A DNA stretch of 55,678 nt from Arachnia propionica (GTDB lineage Bacteria > Actinomycetota > Actinomycetes > Propionibacteriales > Propionibacteriaceae). This document shows positions 1 to 8,761 of this stretch, in pieces. How positions within the stretch are numbered: the first letter of the stretch is position 1; every line of letters begins with the position of its first letter. The notes below the pieces were generated by a model. It had not been told where the DNA came from, searched no databases, and worked only from the letters and a program-made list of their open reading frames with translations. The stretch covers positions 1 through 55,678 of the forward strand of contig PDSD01000022.1 of NCBI GenBank assembly GCA_002748325.1, in the 5' to 3' direction. A program made the translations under genes and the position numbers.

Positions 1-2856
1 CTTTACCTGCTCGCGCTCGGGCTAGCGTGGCCAGCCGTCAAGGCGGTGTTCGCGGGCACACCACTCAGCTGGTCAACCACCTGGGTAGCCAACCTGGGCA
101 TCAAGCTTTCGTTTAGCATCGACGGCCTAGGCTTGCTGTTCGGCACCCTCGTCTTGGGTATCGGGGCCGCAGTCTTCGTCTACTCCACCCGATATCTTGA
201 GGTCGGTTCGCACTCCAGCTACTACCTGCTCATGACGAGCTTCACCATGGCCATGCTGGCGTTGGTGACGGCAAACGACCTAGTTGTGCTGTTCATCGCG
301 TGGGAGTTCACCAGCCTTGCTTCGTTCATGCTGATCGCCTGGTCTGGCCACTCCGGCGAGGCTGCTGCCATGCGAACCTTGTTCCTTACCTTCGTTGGCG
401 GGGTAATCATGCTGACCGCCGTCGCGGCAATGTGGGCCAGATTCGGCACCACCGATTTGGCCGCGATCTTTGCCAACACGACCTGGCAGCACGATCCACT
501 GTTCACCACGGTGATCGCGGTGCTGATAGCGCTGGCGGCAATGACCAAGTCGGCGCAGTTCCCATTCCATGTCTGGCTGCCGGACGCGATGGCAGCCATC
601 ACCCCGATCAGCGCCTACCTGCACGCGGCGGCCGTGGTCAAGGCTGGCATATTCCTGCTGCTTCGTTTCAGCCCACTGTTTGCCACCAACCTGGTGTGGA
701 ACTTCCTGCTGATCAGCGTCGGGCTGTTCACCTCCCTGATCGGCGCTTGGTTTGCCTTGCAACAAACCGACATCAAGCGGCTGATGGCCTATTCCACCGT
801 CAGCCAACTCGGGCTGATCGTCGCAACCATCGGTATCGGCACCGAATTTGCCATCATCGCAGCGATCATCCACACCCTCGCGCATGCGCTGTTCAAGTCG
901 GGGCTATTCATGATGGTTGGCGTGATCGACCACGCTACCCACACCCGTGATCTGCGCCGAATGCCGCCGCAGCTGTGGCGCAAGCTGCCTGTCTCATTCG
1001 CCGTAGCTGTGGTTGGCGCTATGTCGATGGCGGGGCTGCCGCCGCTGCTCGGTTTCGTCTCGAAAGAGGCCATGCTTGGCGCGATGCAACAGGCACCCGG
1101 GCTACCATGGATCGGCTGGCTGACGTTTGGCGTCATGGCACTGGGCGCGGTGCTGACCTTCAGCTACTCGGCAAAGTTCGTCGTCGGGGTGTTCTTCGAC
1201 GGCTCGGAGGATGACCGCGAAGTCACCAGTTGCGACCCAGTGCTGCTGGGCACCGCTGCCATCCCAATCCTGCTGTCGGTACCGTTCGGCATCGTGGCGG
1301 GGATACTTGATCCGTTCGCTACCGTCGTGGGTGCCGCAGCTGGCCTGCAGGAGTACCAACCTCATTTGGCGCTGTGGCATGGCGTAAACCTGGAGCTGGT
1401 CACCACCGGACTGGTCGTAGCCGTCGGGCTCGTGGTTTTGTGGCAACGCCGGTTGCTGTTCCGCGCCATCGAACAGCGAACAAGCGACTTCGACGGCGCC
1501 AAGGCCATCTCGCTGTTGGCCCAGTTCTTCGCCAAGATCGGCACTGCGCTTGATCGAATCGTCGCCCACGACAATGCCTTCCGGCACATTTTCCCGATCA
1601 TGGTGAGCTTCGCGGCCATTGGCCTGGGCGGATTGGCAGTACTGACCACCACCGAGCTACCGCCACAGACCCCGGGAATGACCGAGCCCATCGATGTGGT
1701 GCTCTTCATCCTGCTCAGCGGCGCAGTACTGGCCGTCGTCGCGTCTCGTTCCCGGTTGGGGGCCGCGGTTTCACTGTCGGCTGTTGGCATTTTGATGACG
1801 GTGCAGATCCTGGAGCTTGGCGCCCCCGATGTCGCCATGACCCAGCTGCTGGTGGAATCGCTGGGCATCATCGTCATCATGCTGGTGCTGCAGCGGATGC
1901 CAACCACCTTCTCGCCAAGGCGCAAACGCAGCAAGTACCCGTCAATGGTGGTCGCGCTGCTAGCCGGAGCGGCAATGGCTGGCTTGGTTTGGGCGCTAAA
2001 CGGTAGGCGGGATCGGTCTTGGATCGCCCAGTACTATCTGGGTGCCAGTGAGACGCTGACCGGCGGCACCAACGTCGTAAACACGATTCTGGTGGAATTC
2101 CGGGCTTTGGACACCCTGGGGGAGTTGTCGGTGCTGGGGATGGCCGGTATCGCCATGATTGCACTGCTGTCCACCGTTCGCGACCAGTACCTGGATCCCG
2201 CTAATGCGAGCGTGCAATACATCGAGAAGAACAAGCCGCAGGTGAACCCGAATACCGCCAGCAGCGCCAATCGCGCCTTGTACGTGTCCTGGCCCAACGT
2301 GGTTGCCTTGCAGTTGATGCTGCGGGTCACGGTGCCCCTGCTGACGCTGGTCTCCGCGGTGTTGTTCTTCCGCGGCCACAACGAACCAGGCGGCGGCTTC
2401 AACGCGGCCTTGGTGATGAGCGCCATCATCGGATTGTCCTACTTGTCGACCTCAAAGGATCGCGCGATCGGTCCGCCCAAGCTGCCAGTACAGCTGATCG
2501 GCGGCGGTATTTTGGTCGCCTTGGCGAGCGGCTTTGCCGGGATCTTCGCCTCCGGGACTTTCCTGAAACCAATTCACCTGAAAGTTCTTGGGGTTCACCT
2601 TTCGTCATCCTTGATCTTTGATGCCGGCGTATACGCGGCCGTGGTGGGGCTCATCATGGTTTCGGTTAACCTGCTGGGCACCAGCGATGCGCTGGGCACA
2701 GTGCAGGAAAGCACCCGTACCCGCGTCGACGAGACCTTGCTGGGCGACCTACCAGGCCCAATCGATACCGTCCGCGGCGATGCGGAGCCCGGCCGGGTCG
2801 CGGTGGGCACTAGCTATGTTTCTGCCGGGACACCCCCTAAAGAGGTCGGACGATGA
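1..2856 (+). CDS. mnhA: Mrp/Mnh Na+/H+ antiporter subunit A, fused A-B type (5' partial)
   Basis: Large proton-translocating subunit of the multi-subunit Mrp (CPA3) cation/H+ antiporter in the cytoplasmic membrane. The frame is open from base 1, so the true start lies outside the window; 951 residues are visible. The first half is a NuoL-like proton-channel domain with many membrane helices. Near residues 565-640 is a DUF4040-type segment, and the last 150 residues form an MnhB domain with the typical GHNEPGGGFN motif. No separate mnhB follows, which fits an A-B fusion. The gene overlaps mnhC by four bases (ATGA), so subunits C to G are probably translationally coupled. Confidence 0.95.
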   Translation, partial: LYLLALGLAWPAVKAVFAGTPLSWSTTWVANLGIKLSFSIDGLGLLFGTLVLGIGAAVFVYSTRYLEVGSHSSYYLLMTSFTMAMLALVTANDLVVLFIAWEFTSLASFMLIAWSGHSGEAAAMRTLFLTFVGGVIMLTAVAAMWARFGTTDLAAIFANTTWQHDPLFTTVIAVLIALAAMTKSAQFPFHVWLPDAMAAITPISAYLHAAAVVKAGIFLLLRFSPLFATNLVWNFLLISVGLFTSLIGAWFALQQTDIKRLMAYSTVSQLGLIVATIGIGTEFAIIAAIIHTLAHALFKSGLFMMVGVIDHATHTRDLRRMPPQLWRKLPVSFAVAVVGAMSMAGLPPLLGFVSKEAMLGAMQQAPGLPWIGWLTFGVMALGAVLTFSYSAKFVVGVFFDGSEDDREVTSCDPVLLGTAAIPILLSVPFGIVAGILDPFATVVGAAAGLQEYQPHLALWHGVNLELVTTGLVVAVGLVVLWQRRLLFRAIEQRTSDFDGAKAISLLAQFFAKIGTALDRIVAHDNAFRHIFPIMVSFAAIGLGGLAVLTTTELPPQTPGMTEPIDVVLFILLSGAVLAVVASRSRLGAAVSLSAVGILMTVQILELGAPDVAMTQLLVESLGIIVIMLVLQRMPTTFSPRRKRSKYPSMVVALLAGAAMAGLVWALNGRRDRSWIAQYYLGASETLTGGTNVVNTILVEFRALDTLGELSVLGMAGIAMIALLSTVRDQYLDPANASVQYIEKNKPQVNPNTASSANRALYVSWPNVVALQLMLRVTVPLLTLVSAVLFFRGHNEPGGGFNAALVMSAIIGLSYLSTSKDRAIGPPKLPVQLIGGGILVALASGFAGIFASGTFLKPIHLKVLGVHLSSSLIFDAGVYAAVVGLIMVSVNLLGTSDALGTVQESTRTRVDETLLGDLPGPIDTVRGDAEPGRVAVGTSYVSAGTPPKEVGR

Positions 2857-3185
2857 TCATTATCGGTACCATCTTCGTGCTTACCACGGCGGGGGTATAT
2901 CTCGTGCAGCAGCGCAGCATGGTCCGCGCCATCTTCGGCGTTGGCTTGTTGAGCCATGCGGTGAACCTGGTGCTGTTGAGCGCCGGGGTTCCAGCTTGGC
3001 GCGGCGAACCGATCGTCGACAGCGGCGACATGGCAACGGCTGCCGACCCGCTGCCGCAGGCCTTCGTACTAACCGCAATCGTAATTTCGCTCGCGGTAAC
3101 CATCCTGATGCTGGCTTTCGCGGTGCTAGGCCACAACGATGACATGGACAAGCACCCAGAGGTGGGGGAGTCGCACCTGACATGA
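2853..3185 (+). CDS. mnhC: Na+/H+ antiporter subunit C
   Basis: NuoK-like small subunit of the Mrp antiporter, 110 residues, which is the usual size. Three hydrophobic segments are visible and the AVNLVLLSAG stretch is typical of the MnhC/NuoK family. The ATG overlaps the mnhA stop by four bases and the stop overlaps mnhD by four bases. It acts with the other subunits in the membrane in sodium export and pH homeostasis; this role is inferred from family and operon. Confidence 0.95.
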   Translation: MIIIGTIFVLTTAGVYLVQQRSMVRAIFGVGLLSHAVNLVLLSAGVPAWRGEPIVDSGDMATAADPLPQAFVLTAIVISLAVTILMLAFAVLGHNDDMDKHPEVGESHLT

Positions 3186-4699
3186 CGCATTCGCTGCTGC
3201 CACTGTTCATCGCGGTGCCACTGTTGGCAACCGGGGTGCTGGTTGTCGTGCGCAACCGGTGGCTGCAACGCGCCCTGCTAATCGCGGTACCAGCCTTATC
3301 TGCGCTAGGGGGCGCAGCGCTATTGGCCTTCCACCAAAGCACACCGGTGTTGGCCCACTCGATCGGCGACTTCCTACCGGGCGTAGCAATCGTCTTCGTC
3401 ACCGACTCGTTGTCTGCGCTCATGCTGCTGGTACTGGGCTTTATCACGACGATCGCTAGCAGCTTCCTGCTTGCCACCGGAGAAGCCGACTATCGCTTCG
3501 TGCCGCCACTGATCCTGATGCTACTTACCGGGGTGAACGGGGCGCTGATCACCGGCGACCTGTTCAACATCTTCGTTTTCGTCGAAGTAATGCTCTTACC
3601 CTCGTACGCGCTGGTGGCCGTCACCGGCACTTGGCGTCGGCTAGGCGTGGGCAGGATGTTCGTCCTGGTCAACCTGTTAGCCAGCACGCTGCTGCTAGTC
3701 GGGGTCGGCCTGCTGTATGGCTCAACGTCGACGGTGAGCCTGGCGCTGCTAGCAGATGTGGCCAGGTCAAATCCGCAGGCCTCGCTAGCTGGCGGCATCG
3801 TCGTATTCGCCATGCTGGTCAAAGCCGGTGTGGTGCCGGTGCACGGCTGGCTGCCCCGGTCCTATCCGGCCACCTCGGCCGGGATCATGGCCCTGTTTTC
3901 CGGCATTCACACCAAAGTCGGGCTGTACGTGGTGTTCCGTGTCTACTCGGTGATGTACGACCTCGACACCGGCTGGATGCCAGTATTGGCTGCCGTCGTG
4001 GTGATCACCATCATCGTTGGTTCGCTAAGCACGTTTGGCGAGCGGCGAATCCGGGGGGCGTTGGCCTTCCAGATGGTCGCTGGCGTCGGCCAGATTCTCA
4101 TCGGGGTCCTGGTGTTTACACAGGCATCACTGGCGGCTGGCTTGTTCTACCTGGTGCACCACATCATCACGATGGGTGGGCTGGTGTTGGCGGCTGGCGC
4201 CATCGAGTACACCTACGGTTCCGGCCGATTCGACCGATTGCACGGCTTGATGCGTCGTGAGCCGTTGCTGGCCACGTTGATGGCGCTAGGTTTCTTTTCG
4301 CTGGTGGGCTTGCCGCCGACATCTGGGCTGTGGGGCAAGGTGGGCCTACTAGCTGCCGCCGCCGATGCCCCGGTCTGGTTAGCGATTCTGCTGATCGCCT
4401 CGGTGGCATTCGCGTCGATCGTGTCCTTGATGGCCCTGCAGCGAGTGTGGGTGCAGCTTTTCTGGGGCCGCCCAATGCGCGAATACCTGCCGGACGATCC
4501 GACGACTGCCCGCGGCTCGCTGACGCCCCTAGCCGACGAAACTAAAACGACCCGCGCCACCGTCTGGCAAGCAACCCTGCTGATCAGCTTGTCCATCGCC
4601 ATGTTCCTGGGGGTTGGCTACATCTGGCCGTTGTTCAACCAGGCGGCGCAGGGGCTGCTCGACGTCACTGACTACGTGAAGGCGGTGCTGCACCGATGA
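3182..4699 (+). CDS. mnhD: Na+/H+ antiporter subunit D
   Basis: Second NuoN/NuoL-like proton-translocating subunit of the Mrp complex, 505 residues, close to the normal family length. Hydrophobic helices run throughout. The family motifs MLVKAGVVPVHGWLP (conserved lysine of the proton path) and VGLPPTSGLWGK are present. It is coupled to its neighbours by ATGA overlaps at both ends. Complex I ND5-type subunits are related, but the Mrp gene order makes MnhD the right call. Confidence 0.96.
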   Translation: MTHSLLPLFIAVPLLATGVLVVVRNRWLQRALLIAVPALSALGGAALLAFHQSTPVLAHSIGDFLPGVAIVFVTDSLSALMLLVLGFITTIASSFLLATGEADYRFVPPLILMLLTGVNGALITGDLFNIFVFVEVMLLPSYALVAVTGTWRRLGVGRMFVLVNLLASTLLLVGVGLLYGSTSTVSLALLADVARSNPQASLAGGIVVFAMLVKAGVVPVHGWLPRSYPATSAGIMALFSGIHTKVGLYVVFRVYSVMYDLDTGWMPVLAAVVVITIIVGSLSTFGERRIRGALAFQMVAGVGQILIGVLVFTQASLAAGLFYLVHHIITMGGLVLAAGAIEYTYGSGRFDRLHGLMRREPLLATLMALGFFSLVGLPPTSGLWGKVGLLAAAADAPVWLAILLIASVAFASIVSLMALQRVWVQLFWGRPMREYLPDDPTTARGSLTPLADETKTTRATVWQATLLISLSIAMFLGVGYIWPLFNQAAQGLLDVTDYVKAVLHR

Positions 4700-5040
4700 G
4701 AGTTTGGCACTCGATCCGCTACCTCGGCTATCTGAACAAAGAGATCCTTGCCGGTAGCTTGTTGGTAGCGCGGGCTGCGTTGAGTCGCCGTCGCATAGAC
4801 TCGCCGGCGATCGTGGCGTTCCCGCTTCGCTGCAATAGCGACATTGAAGTCACCTTGTTGGCTTCCAGCATCACGCTGACGCCCGGCACGTTGGTGCTCG
4901 GGCTCGCCGCCGCCAGCCCAGCTGAGCCGCCCACGATGTACATTCATAGCCTCTTCGACAACGATCGCAGCCGTGTCGTTGCCGGACTGCGAGACATGGA
5001 ATCTCGACTGCTGCTCGCCTTGCGGGGGTCTGCCTCATGA
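4696..5040 (+). CDS. mnhE: Na+/H+ antiporter subunit E, N-terminally short
   Basis: MnhE family protein of only 114 residues; classical MrpE proteins have about 160. It keeps the conserved core (SSITLTPGTL at about residues 56-65 and the IHSLF block) but lacks the N-terminal membrane hairpin that usually precedes it. The ATG overlaps the mnhD stop, so no upstream coding space remains for the missing part. It may be a naturally short actinobacterial variant or a reduced subunit. Confidence 0.85.
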   Translation: MRVWHSIRYLGYLNKEILAGSLLVARAALSRRRIDSPAIVAFPLRCNSDIEVTLLASSITLTPGTLVLGLAAASPAEPPTMYIHSLFDNDRSRVVAGLRDMESRLLLALRGSAS

Positions 5041-5300
5041 TTGTTTTTGCCACTTGGGCGGTGACCGGCATCCTCGCCGTCACCGTGGCGCTCGGACTGT
5101 TTCGGGTGATGACCGCAAAGGACGCCGCCACCCGGGCCGTTATCGGTGACTTAGTGTTCTTCTGCTGCGTCGCCATCCTCATGACCCAGGGCGTGCTGCA
5201 GGGCTCCGTAGTTTGGATCGACCTGGCTGCCATTGGCGCAATCCTCGGTGTCGTCGCCACCATCGCGCTCTCGCGCATCCTGACTAGGGGGAGGCGCTGA
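5037..5300 (+). CDS. mnhF: Na+/H+ antiporter subunit F
   Basis: Small MnhF-family membrane subunit, 87 residues with three hydrophobic helices, a usual size. The ATG lies within the mnhE stop (ATGA) and its stop shares one base with the mnhG start (TGATG), so it sits in the fully coupled Mrp operon. Function is assigned from family and gene order. Confidence 0.92.
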   Translation: MIVFATWAVTGILAVTVALGLFRVMTAKDAATRAVIGDLVFFCCVAILMTQGVLQGSVVWIDLAAIGAILGVVATIALSRILTRGRR

Positions 5301-5662
5301 TGCAACTAGCAATTGAGATCTTCGTGCTGCTGACCTACCTGATTGGCAGCCTCGCCATCCTCATCACCGCGATTGCATTCTTTAGGGTACGCGATGCGGT
5401 AAGCCGGATCAACGCCGCCGGGCCAGCCACGGCGTTGGGCGTGCCACTGCTGACAATCGGTTCGGTCACGGTGTGGCTGAGCCGCAACGGTTTTAACCTG
5501 ATGGTGCTACTTGAGGGCATCGTCGTAGTCGGTGCCTTCCTGATCGTGTCTACCATCGGCTCCAACGTGCTCGCCCGGGCCGCCTATCTGTCTGGCGCGC
5601 CGCTCGCCGAGGACACCGAGCCAAACGATTTGGCCGGATCCGCCAGTGATGAACTGAGCTAA
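5300..5662 (+). CDS. mnhG: Na+/H+ antiporter subunit G
   Basis: MnhG/PhaG-type subunit, 120 residues, three hydrophobic helices and a short polar C-terminal tail. The segment FFRVRDAVSRINA matches the family's conserved cytoplasmic loop. It is the last gene of the Mrp operon; a 54-base gap separates it from metY. No clear hairpin terminator is visible in that gap. Confidence 0.93.
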   Translation: MQLAIEIFVLLTYLIGSLAILITAIAFFRVRDAVSRINAAGPATALGVPLLTIGSVTVWLSRNGFNLMVLLEGIVVVGAFLIVSTIGSNVLARAAYLSGAPLAEDTEPNDLAGSASDELS

Positions 5663-5716
5663 TCGGCTTGCCCGGTTGTTGCTAGCATCAGCACAGCTGG
5701 GAAAGGAGCCTCACCG

Positions 5717-7030
5717 ATGCGACTAGAGACCCTTGCCGTGCACGCCGGACAGGAACTACTGGATCCCGCCACCAACGCCCGGGCAGTGCCCATGTATCAG
5801 ACAGTGGCCTTCGGCTTCGATGATTCACAGCACGCCGCCGATCTGTTTTCACTCAAGCAAAGCGGCAACATCTATAGCCGGATCTCAAATCCCACCACAG
5901 CTGTCTTCGAGCGCCGGATGGCTGCGCTGGAGGGTGGGGTAGCGGCACTGGCTACCGCTTCCGGCGCGGCGGCGGTCACCTATGCGGTGCTGACGCTGGC
6001 GCGCAGCGGCGACAACATCGTCGCGGTATCGACGTTGTATGGCGGCACATTCGCACTGTTTGCCCACACACTCGCCGATTTTGGTGTGACCTGCCGCTTC
6101 GTCGACCCCGACCATCCCGAGCAGCTCGCCAAGCACGTTGACGTCAATACCCGACTCGTGTTCGCCGAAACAATCGCAAACCCGGCGTTGAACGTGGTCG
6201 ATCTCAATGCCTGGGCCACCGCAGCCCACTGTCTTGGGCTCGCGTTCATCGTGGACAACACTGTGGCCACCCCCATGCTATGCCGCCCAATAGAGCATGG
6301 GGCCGACGTGGTGGTGCATTCGGCTACGAAGTACATCGGCGGCCACGGCACCACTCTGGGCGGCGTCATCATCGACTCCGGGAAGTTCGATTGGCATGGC
6401 AACGCCGAACGCTATCCGGTGCTGTGCGGCCCCGACCCGGCCTATCACGACGTGGTGTGGTTCGAGGCTGCCCCCGACGCGGCCTACCTCACCCGGGCCC
6501 GCACCGTGCTGCTGCGCAACACCGGCGCCACCCTGGCCCCCATGAGCGCCTGGCTGCTGCTGCAGGGCCTGGAGACGCTACACCTGCGCATGGAGCGCCA
6601 CTGTGCCAACGCGCTAGGAGTGGCTACGATGCTGGCCGCGCATCCGGCGGTCAGCTGGGTGAACTACCCGGGGCTGCCCGACAACGACTACCACGAGGTC
6701 GCCGGCAGCGTCCTGGGCGGCAACCACTACGGGGGCCTGGTCTCGTTCGGGCTCAAAGCTGGTCGGGCCGCTGGCGCAAGCTTCGTGGAATCGCTACAGC
6801 TGTTCAGTCATCTGGCCAACATCGGCGATGCCAAATCGCTCGTCATTCACAATGCTTCCACCACGCACTCGCAGCTATCGGCCGACGAATTGGAGCGGGC
6901 CGGAGTTCCGGGCGAGATGGTGCGGCTCAGCATCGGCATCGAACACCTCACCGACCTCCTGGCCGATCTGCAGCAGGCATTGGCCCAGCTACCCACCACC
7001 GAGGCTGCCCATGACGCCACCTCGGTTTAA
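5717..7030 (+). CDS. metY: O-acetylhomoserine sulfhydrylase (MetY)
   Basis: PLP-dependent enzyme that makes homocysteine from O-acetylhomoserine and sulfide in the cytoplasm (direct sulfhydrylation route to methionine). It has 437 residues, the usual length of the family. The PLP-lysine motif HSATKYIGGHG lies near residue 205 and the SRISNPTTAVFE motif near the N-terminus. A strong ribosome-binding site (GGGAAAGGAG) precedes the ATG. It overlaps metX by 20 bases. Cystathionine gamma-synthase is the main alternative, but the length and the metX neighbour favour MetY. Confidence 0.95.
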   Translation: MRLETLAVHAGQELLDPATNARAVPMYQTVAFGFDDSQHAADLFSLKQSGNIYSRISNPTTAVFERRMAALEGGVAALATASGAAAVTYAVLTLARSGDNIVAVSTLYGGTFALFAHTLADFGVTCRFVDPDHPEQLAKHVDVNTRLVFAETIANPALNVVDLNAWATAAHCLGLAFIVDNTVATPMLCRPIEHGADVVVHSATKYIGGHGTTLGGVIIDSGKFDWHGNAERYPVLCGPDPAYHDVVWFEAAPDAAYLTRARTVLLRNTGATLAPMSAWLLLQGLETLHLRMERHCANALGVATMLAAHPAVSWVNYPGLPDNDYHEVAGSVLGGNHYGGLVSFGLKAGRAAGASFVESLQLFSHLANIGDAKSLVIHNASTTHSQLSADELERAGVPGEMVRLSIGIEHLTDLLADLQQALAQLPTTEAAHDATSV

Positions 7031-8144
7031 GCCCACCGACGCCCGCACCGTCCGGCTGTTTGCCGACGACGCCCCGTTGTCGCTGGCCGGGGGAGAGACG
7101 ATCGCCCCGGTCGATGTCCACTTCGAGACCTACGGGAGGTTGAACCAGGACCGCTCCAACGCGATCTTCATCTGCCACGCCCTGACCGGCGACGCCCACG
7201 CCGCAGGTTGGCGCGATGGCGATCAACACCCCGGCTGGTGGGACACGATGATCGGCCCAGGTAAACCCGTCGACACCGATGTGTGGTTCGTCGTTTGCCC
7301 AAACCTGCTAGGCGGCTGCCAAGGCACCACCGGCCCCGCCAGCATCAACCCTGACACCGGGGAGGCCTACGGCGTGGACTTCCCGCTGCTGTCGATGGCC
7401 GACTTCGTCACCGTCCATCGAGCACTCGCTCAGCACCTAGGGATCGACTGTTGGGCAGCCATCATGGGCGGTTCCCTGGGCGGCATGCAGGTGCTGGAAT
7501 GGATGCTGCGCTATCCCGACGACGCCCGCAACGCCATCGTGATCGCCGCCTCGTCGCGACTGACCGCGCAGAACATTGCATTTTCCGCAGTCGGGCGGCA
7601 GGCAATCATGCGCGACCCCGACTTCAACGGCGGCAACTTCCATGCCGCTGATACCTCACCTAGGCGCGGCCTGTCCGTGGCCAGGATGCTGGCCCACATC
7701 ACCTACCTGTCCGAGACGGCGTTCGCCGAAAAGTTCGACCGCAACCGCGAACAAGACTCACTTATCCCAAGTTTTGGGGTGGACTTCGCGGTCGAAAGTT
7801 ACCTGGAATACCAGGGGGAAAAGTTCCTAGACCGTTTCGATGCGCTGTCGTATCTCTACCTGTCGCGGGTGATGGACCATTTCGATCCGTTCGCCGATCC
7901 CACTGCCTTGCACCGGCTGGCCGAGCGACTGGTTCGATTCCTGGTGATCAGCTTCGACAGCGACTGGCGCTACTCCACGCAGCACAGCCGTCGCATCGTG
8001 CGTCGACTAGAAGCGGCAAAGGTGCCGGTGTCCTTTCGCGAAGTACACTCGACGCACGGCCACGATTCGTTTTTGTTGGCCATCGAGGAGTACCTGACCA
8101 CCGTGGCGGCCTTCCTGGACCGGGCGGCGGGGGAGTTGACATGA
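7011..8144 (+). CDS. metX: Homoserine O-acetyltransferase (MetX)
   Basis: Alpha/beta-hydrolase-fold acyltransferase that activates homoserine with acetyl-CoA, supplying the substrate of MetY. It has 377 residues, the standard size. The nucleophile elbow GGSLGGMQVLEW is visible; Asp and His of the triad lie in the last 70 residues (SFDSDWRY and THGHDSFL). The ATG at 7011 was chosen because longer in-frame extensions run deep into metY and family homology begins just after it. The stop overlaps metW by ATGA. Some family members use succinyl-CoA; sequence alone cannot exclude this. Confidence 0.95.
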   Translation: MTPPRFKPTDARTVRLFADDAPLSLAGGETIAPVDVHFETYGRLNQDRSNAIFICHALTGDAHAAGWRDGDQHPGWWDTMIGPGKPVDTDVWFVVCPNLLGGCQGTTGPASINPDTGEAYGVDFPLLSMADFVTVHRALAQHLGIDCWAAIMGGSLGGMQVLEWMLRYPDDARNAIVIAASSRLTAQNIAFSAVGRQAIMRDPDFNGGNFHAADTSPRRGLSVARMLAHITYLSETAFAEKFDRNREQDSLIPSFGVDFAVESYLEYQGEKFLDRFDALSYLYLSRVMDHFDPFADPTALHRLAERLVRFLVISFDSDWRYSTQHSRRIVRRLEAAKVPVSFREVHSTHGHDSFLLAIEEYLTTVAAFLDRAAGELT

Positions 8145-8761
8145 AGCCACACGATGAGCTGCAACTGATCGCGGCCCAGATCCCGGCTGGGGTGAGCGTC
8201 CTTGATGTAGGCTGCGGCGACGGCCAACTGCTGCAGCAGCTGTCACGACAGGGCTGTCGGGGCACCGGCGTGGAAATCGAGCTGGCGGCCTTTCAAGCGG
8301 CACTGCGGGCAGGAGTCTCGGTACTTGCGCTGGATGTCGACACCCAGCTCAGTGATTTTGACACCAACTCCTACGAATACGCGGTGCTGTCGCGAACGCT
8401 GCAAAGCGTCAAGCACCCCAAGCAGGTGTTAGCCGAACTGGCCCGGATCGCGCGTTACCTAGTGGTGTCCACCCCCAACTTCGCTTACTGGCGCAATCGG
8501 GCCCACCTACTGGCAGGCCGGATGCCCATGTCGAAGGACCTGCCCTTCGCCTGGTACGAGACGCCGAACCTGCACTATTCGTCGCTGACCGAGTTGGAAC
8601 CGCTGTTCGCCGCGCTGGAGTTGGAACCGGTTCGCCGCATTCCGCTGAACTCGCGGCGGCGACCCAACCGCCTAGTGCGCTTCCTGCCGAACTTGTTGGC
8701 CAGCTCAGCGGTGTACGTGCTGCGCACCCCTAATGCGGATAGGGCACGCCATGCTGACTAG
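8141..8761 (+). CDS. metW: MetW-like SAM-dependent methyltransferase fold protein
   Basis: 206-residue MetW family protein. It has the class I methyltransferase SAM-binding motif VLDVGCGDGQLL near residue 22 and the MetW-typical TPNFAYWRNR segment. MetW is usually encoded directly after metX, and proteobacterial studies tie it to MetX activity rather than to a known methyl acceptor. It is coupled to metX by an ATGA overlap. The precise biochemical role remains inferred. Confidence 0.92.
   Translation: MKPHDELQLIAAQIPAGVSVLDVGCGDGQLLQQLSRQGCRGTGVEIELAAFQAALRAGVSVLALDVDTQLSDFDTNSYEYAVLSRTLQSVKHPKQVLAELARIARYLVVSTPNFAYWRNRAHLLAGRMPMSKDLPFAWYETPNLHYSSLTELEPLFAALELEPVRRIPLNSRRRPNRLVRFLPNLLASSAVYVLRTPNADRARHAD

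Noticed and set aside
5663..5716. Possible SAM riboswitch ahead of the methionine genes
   Set aside because: The gap is only 54 bases and shows no riboswitch helices; a SAM-I or SAM-II element would not fit.
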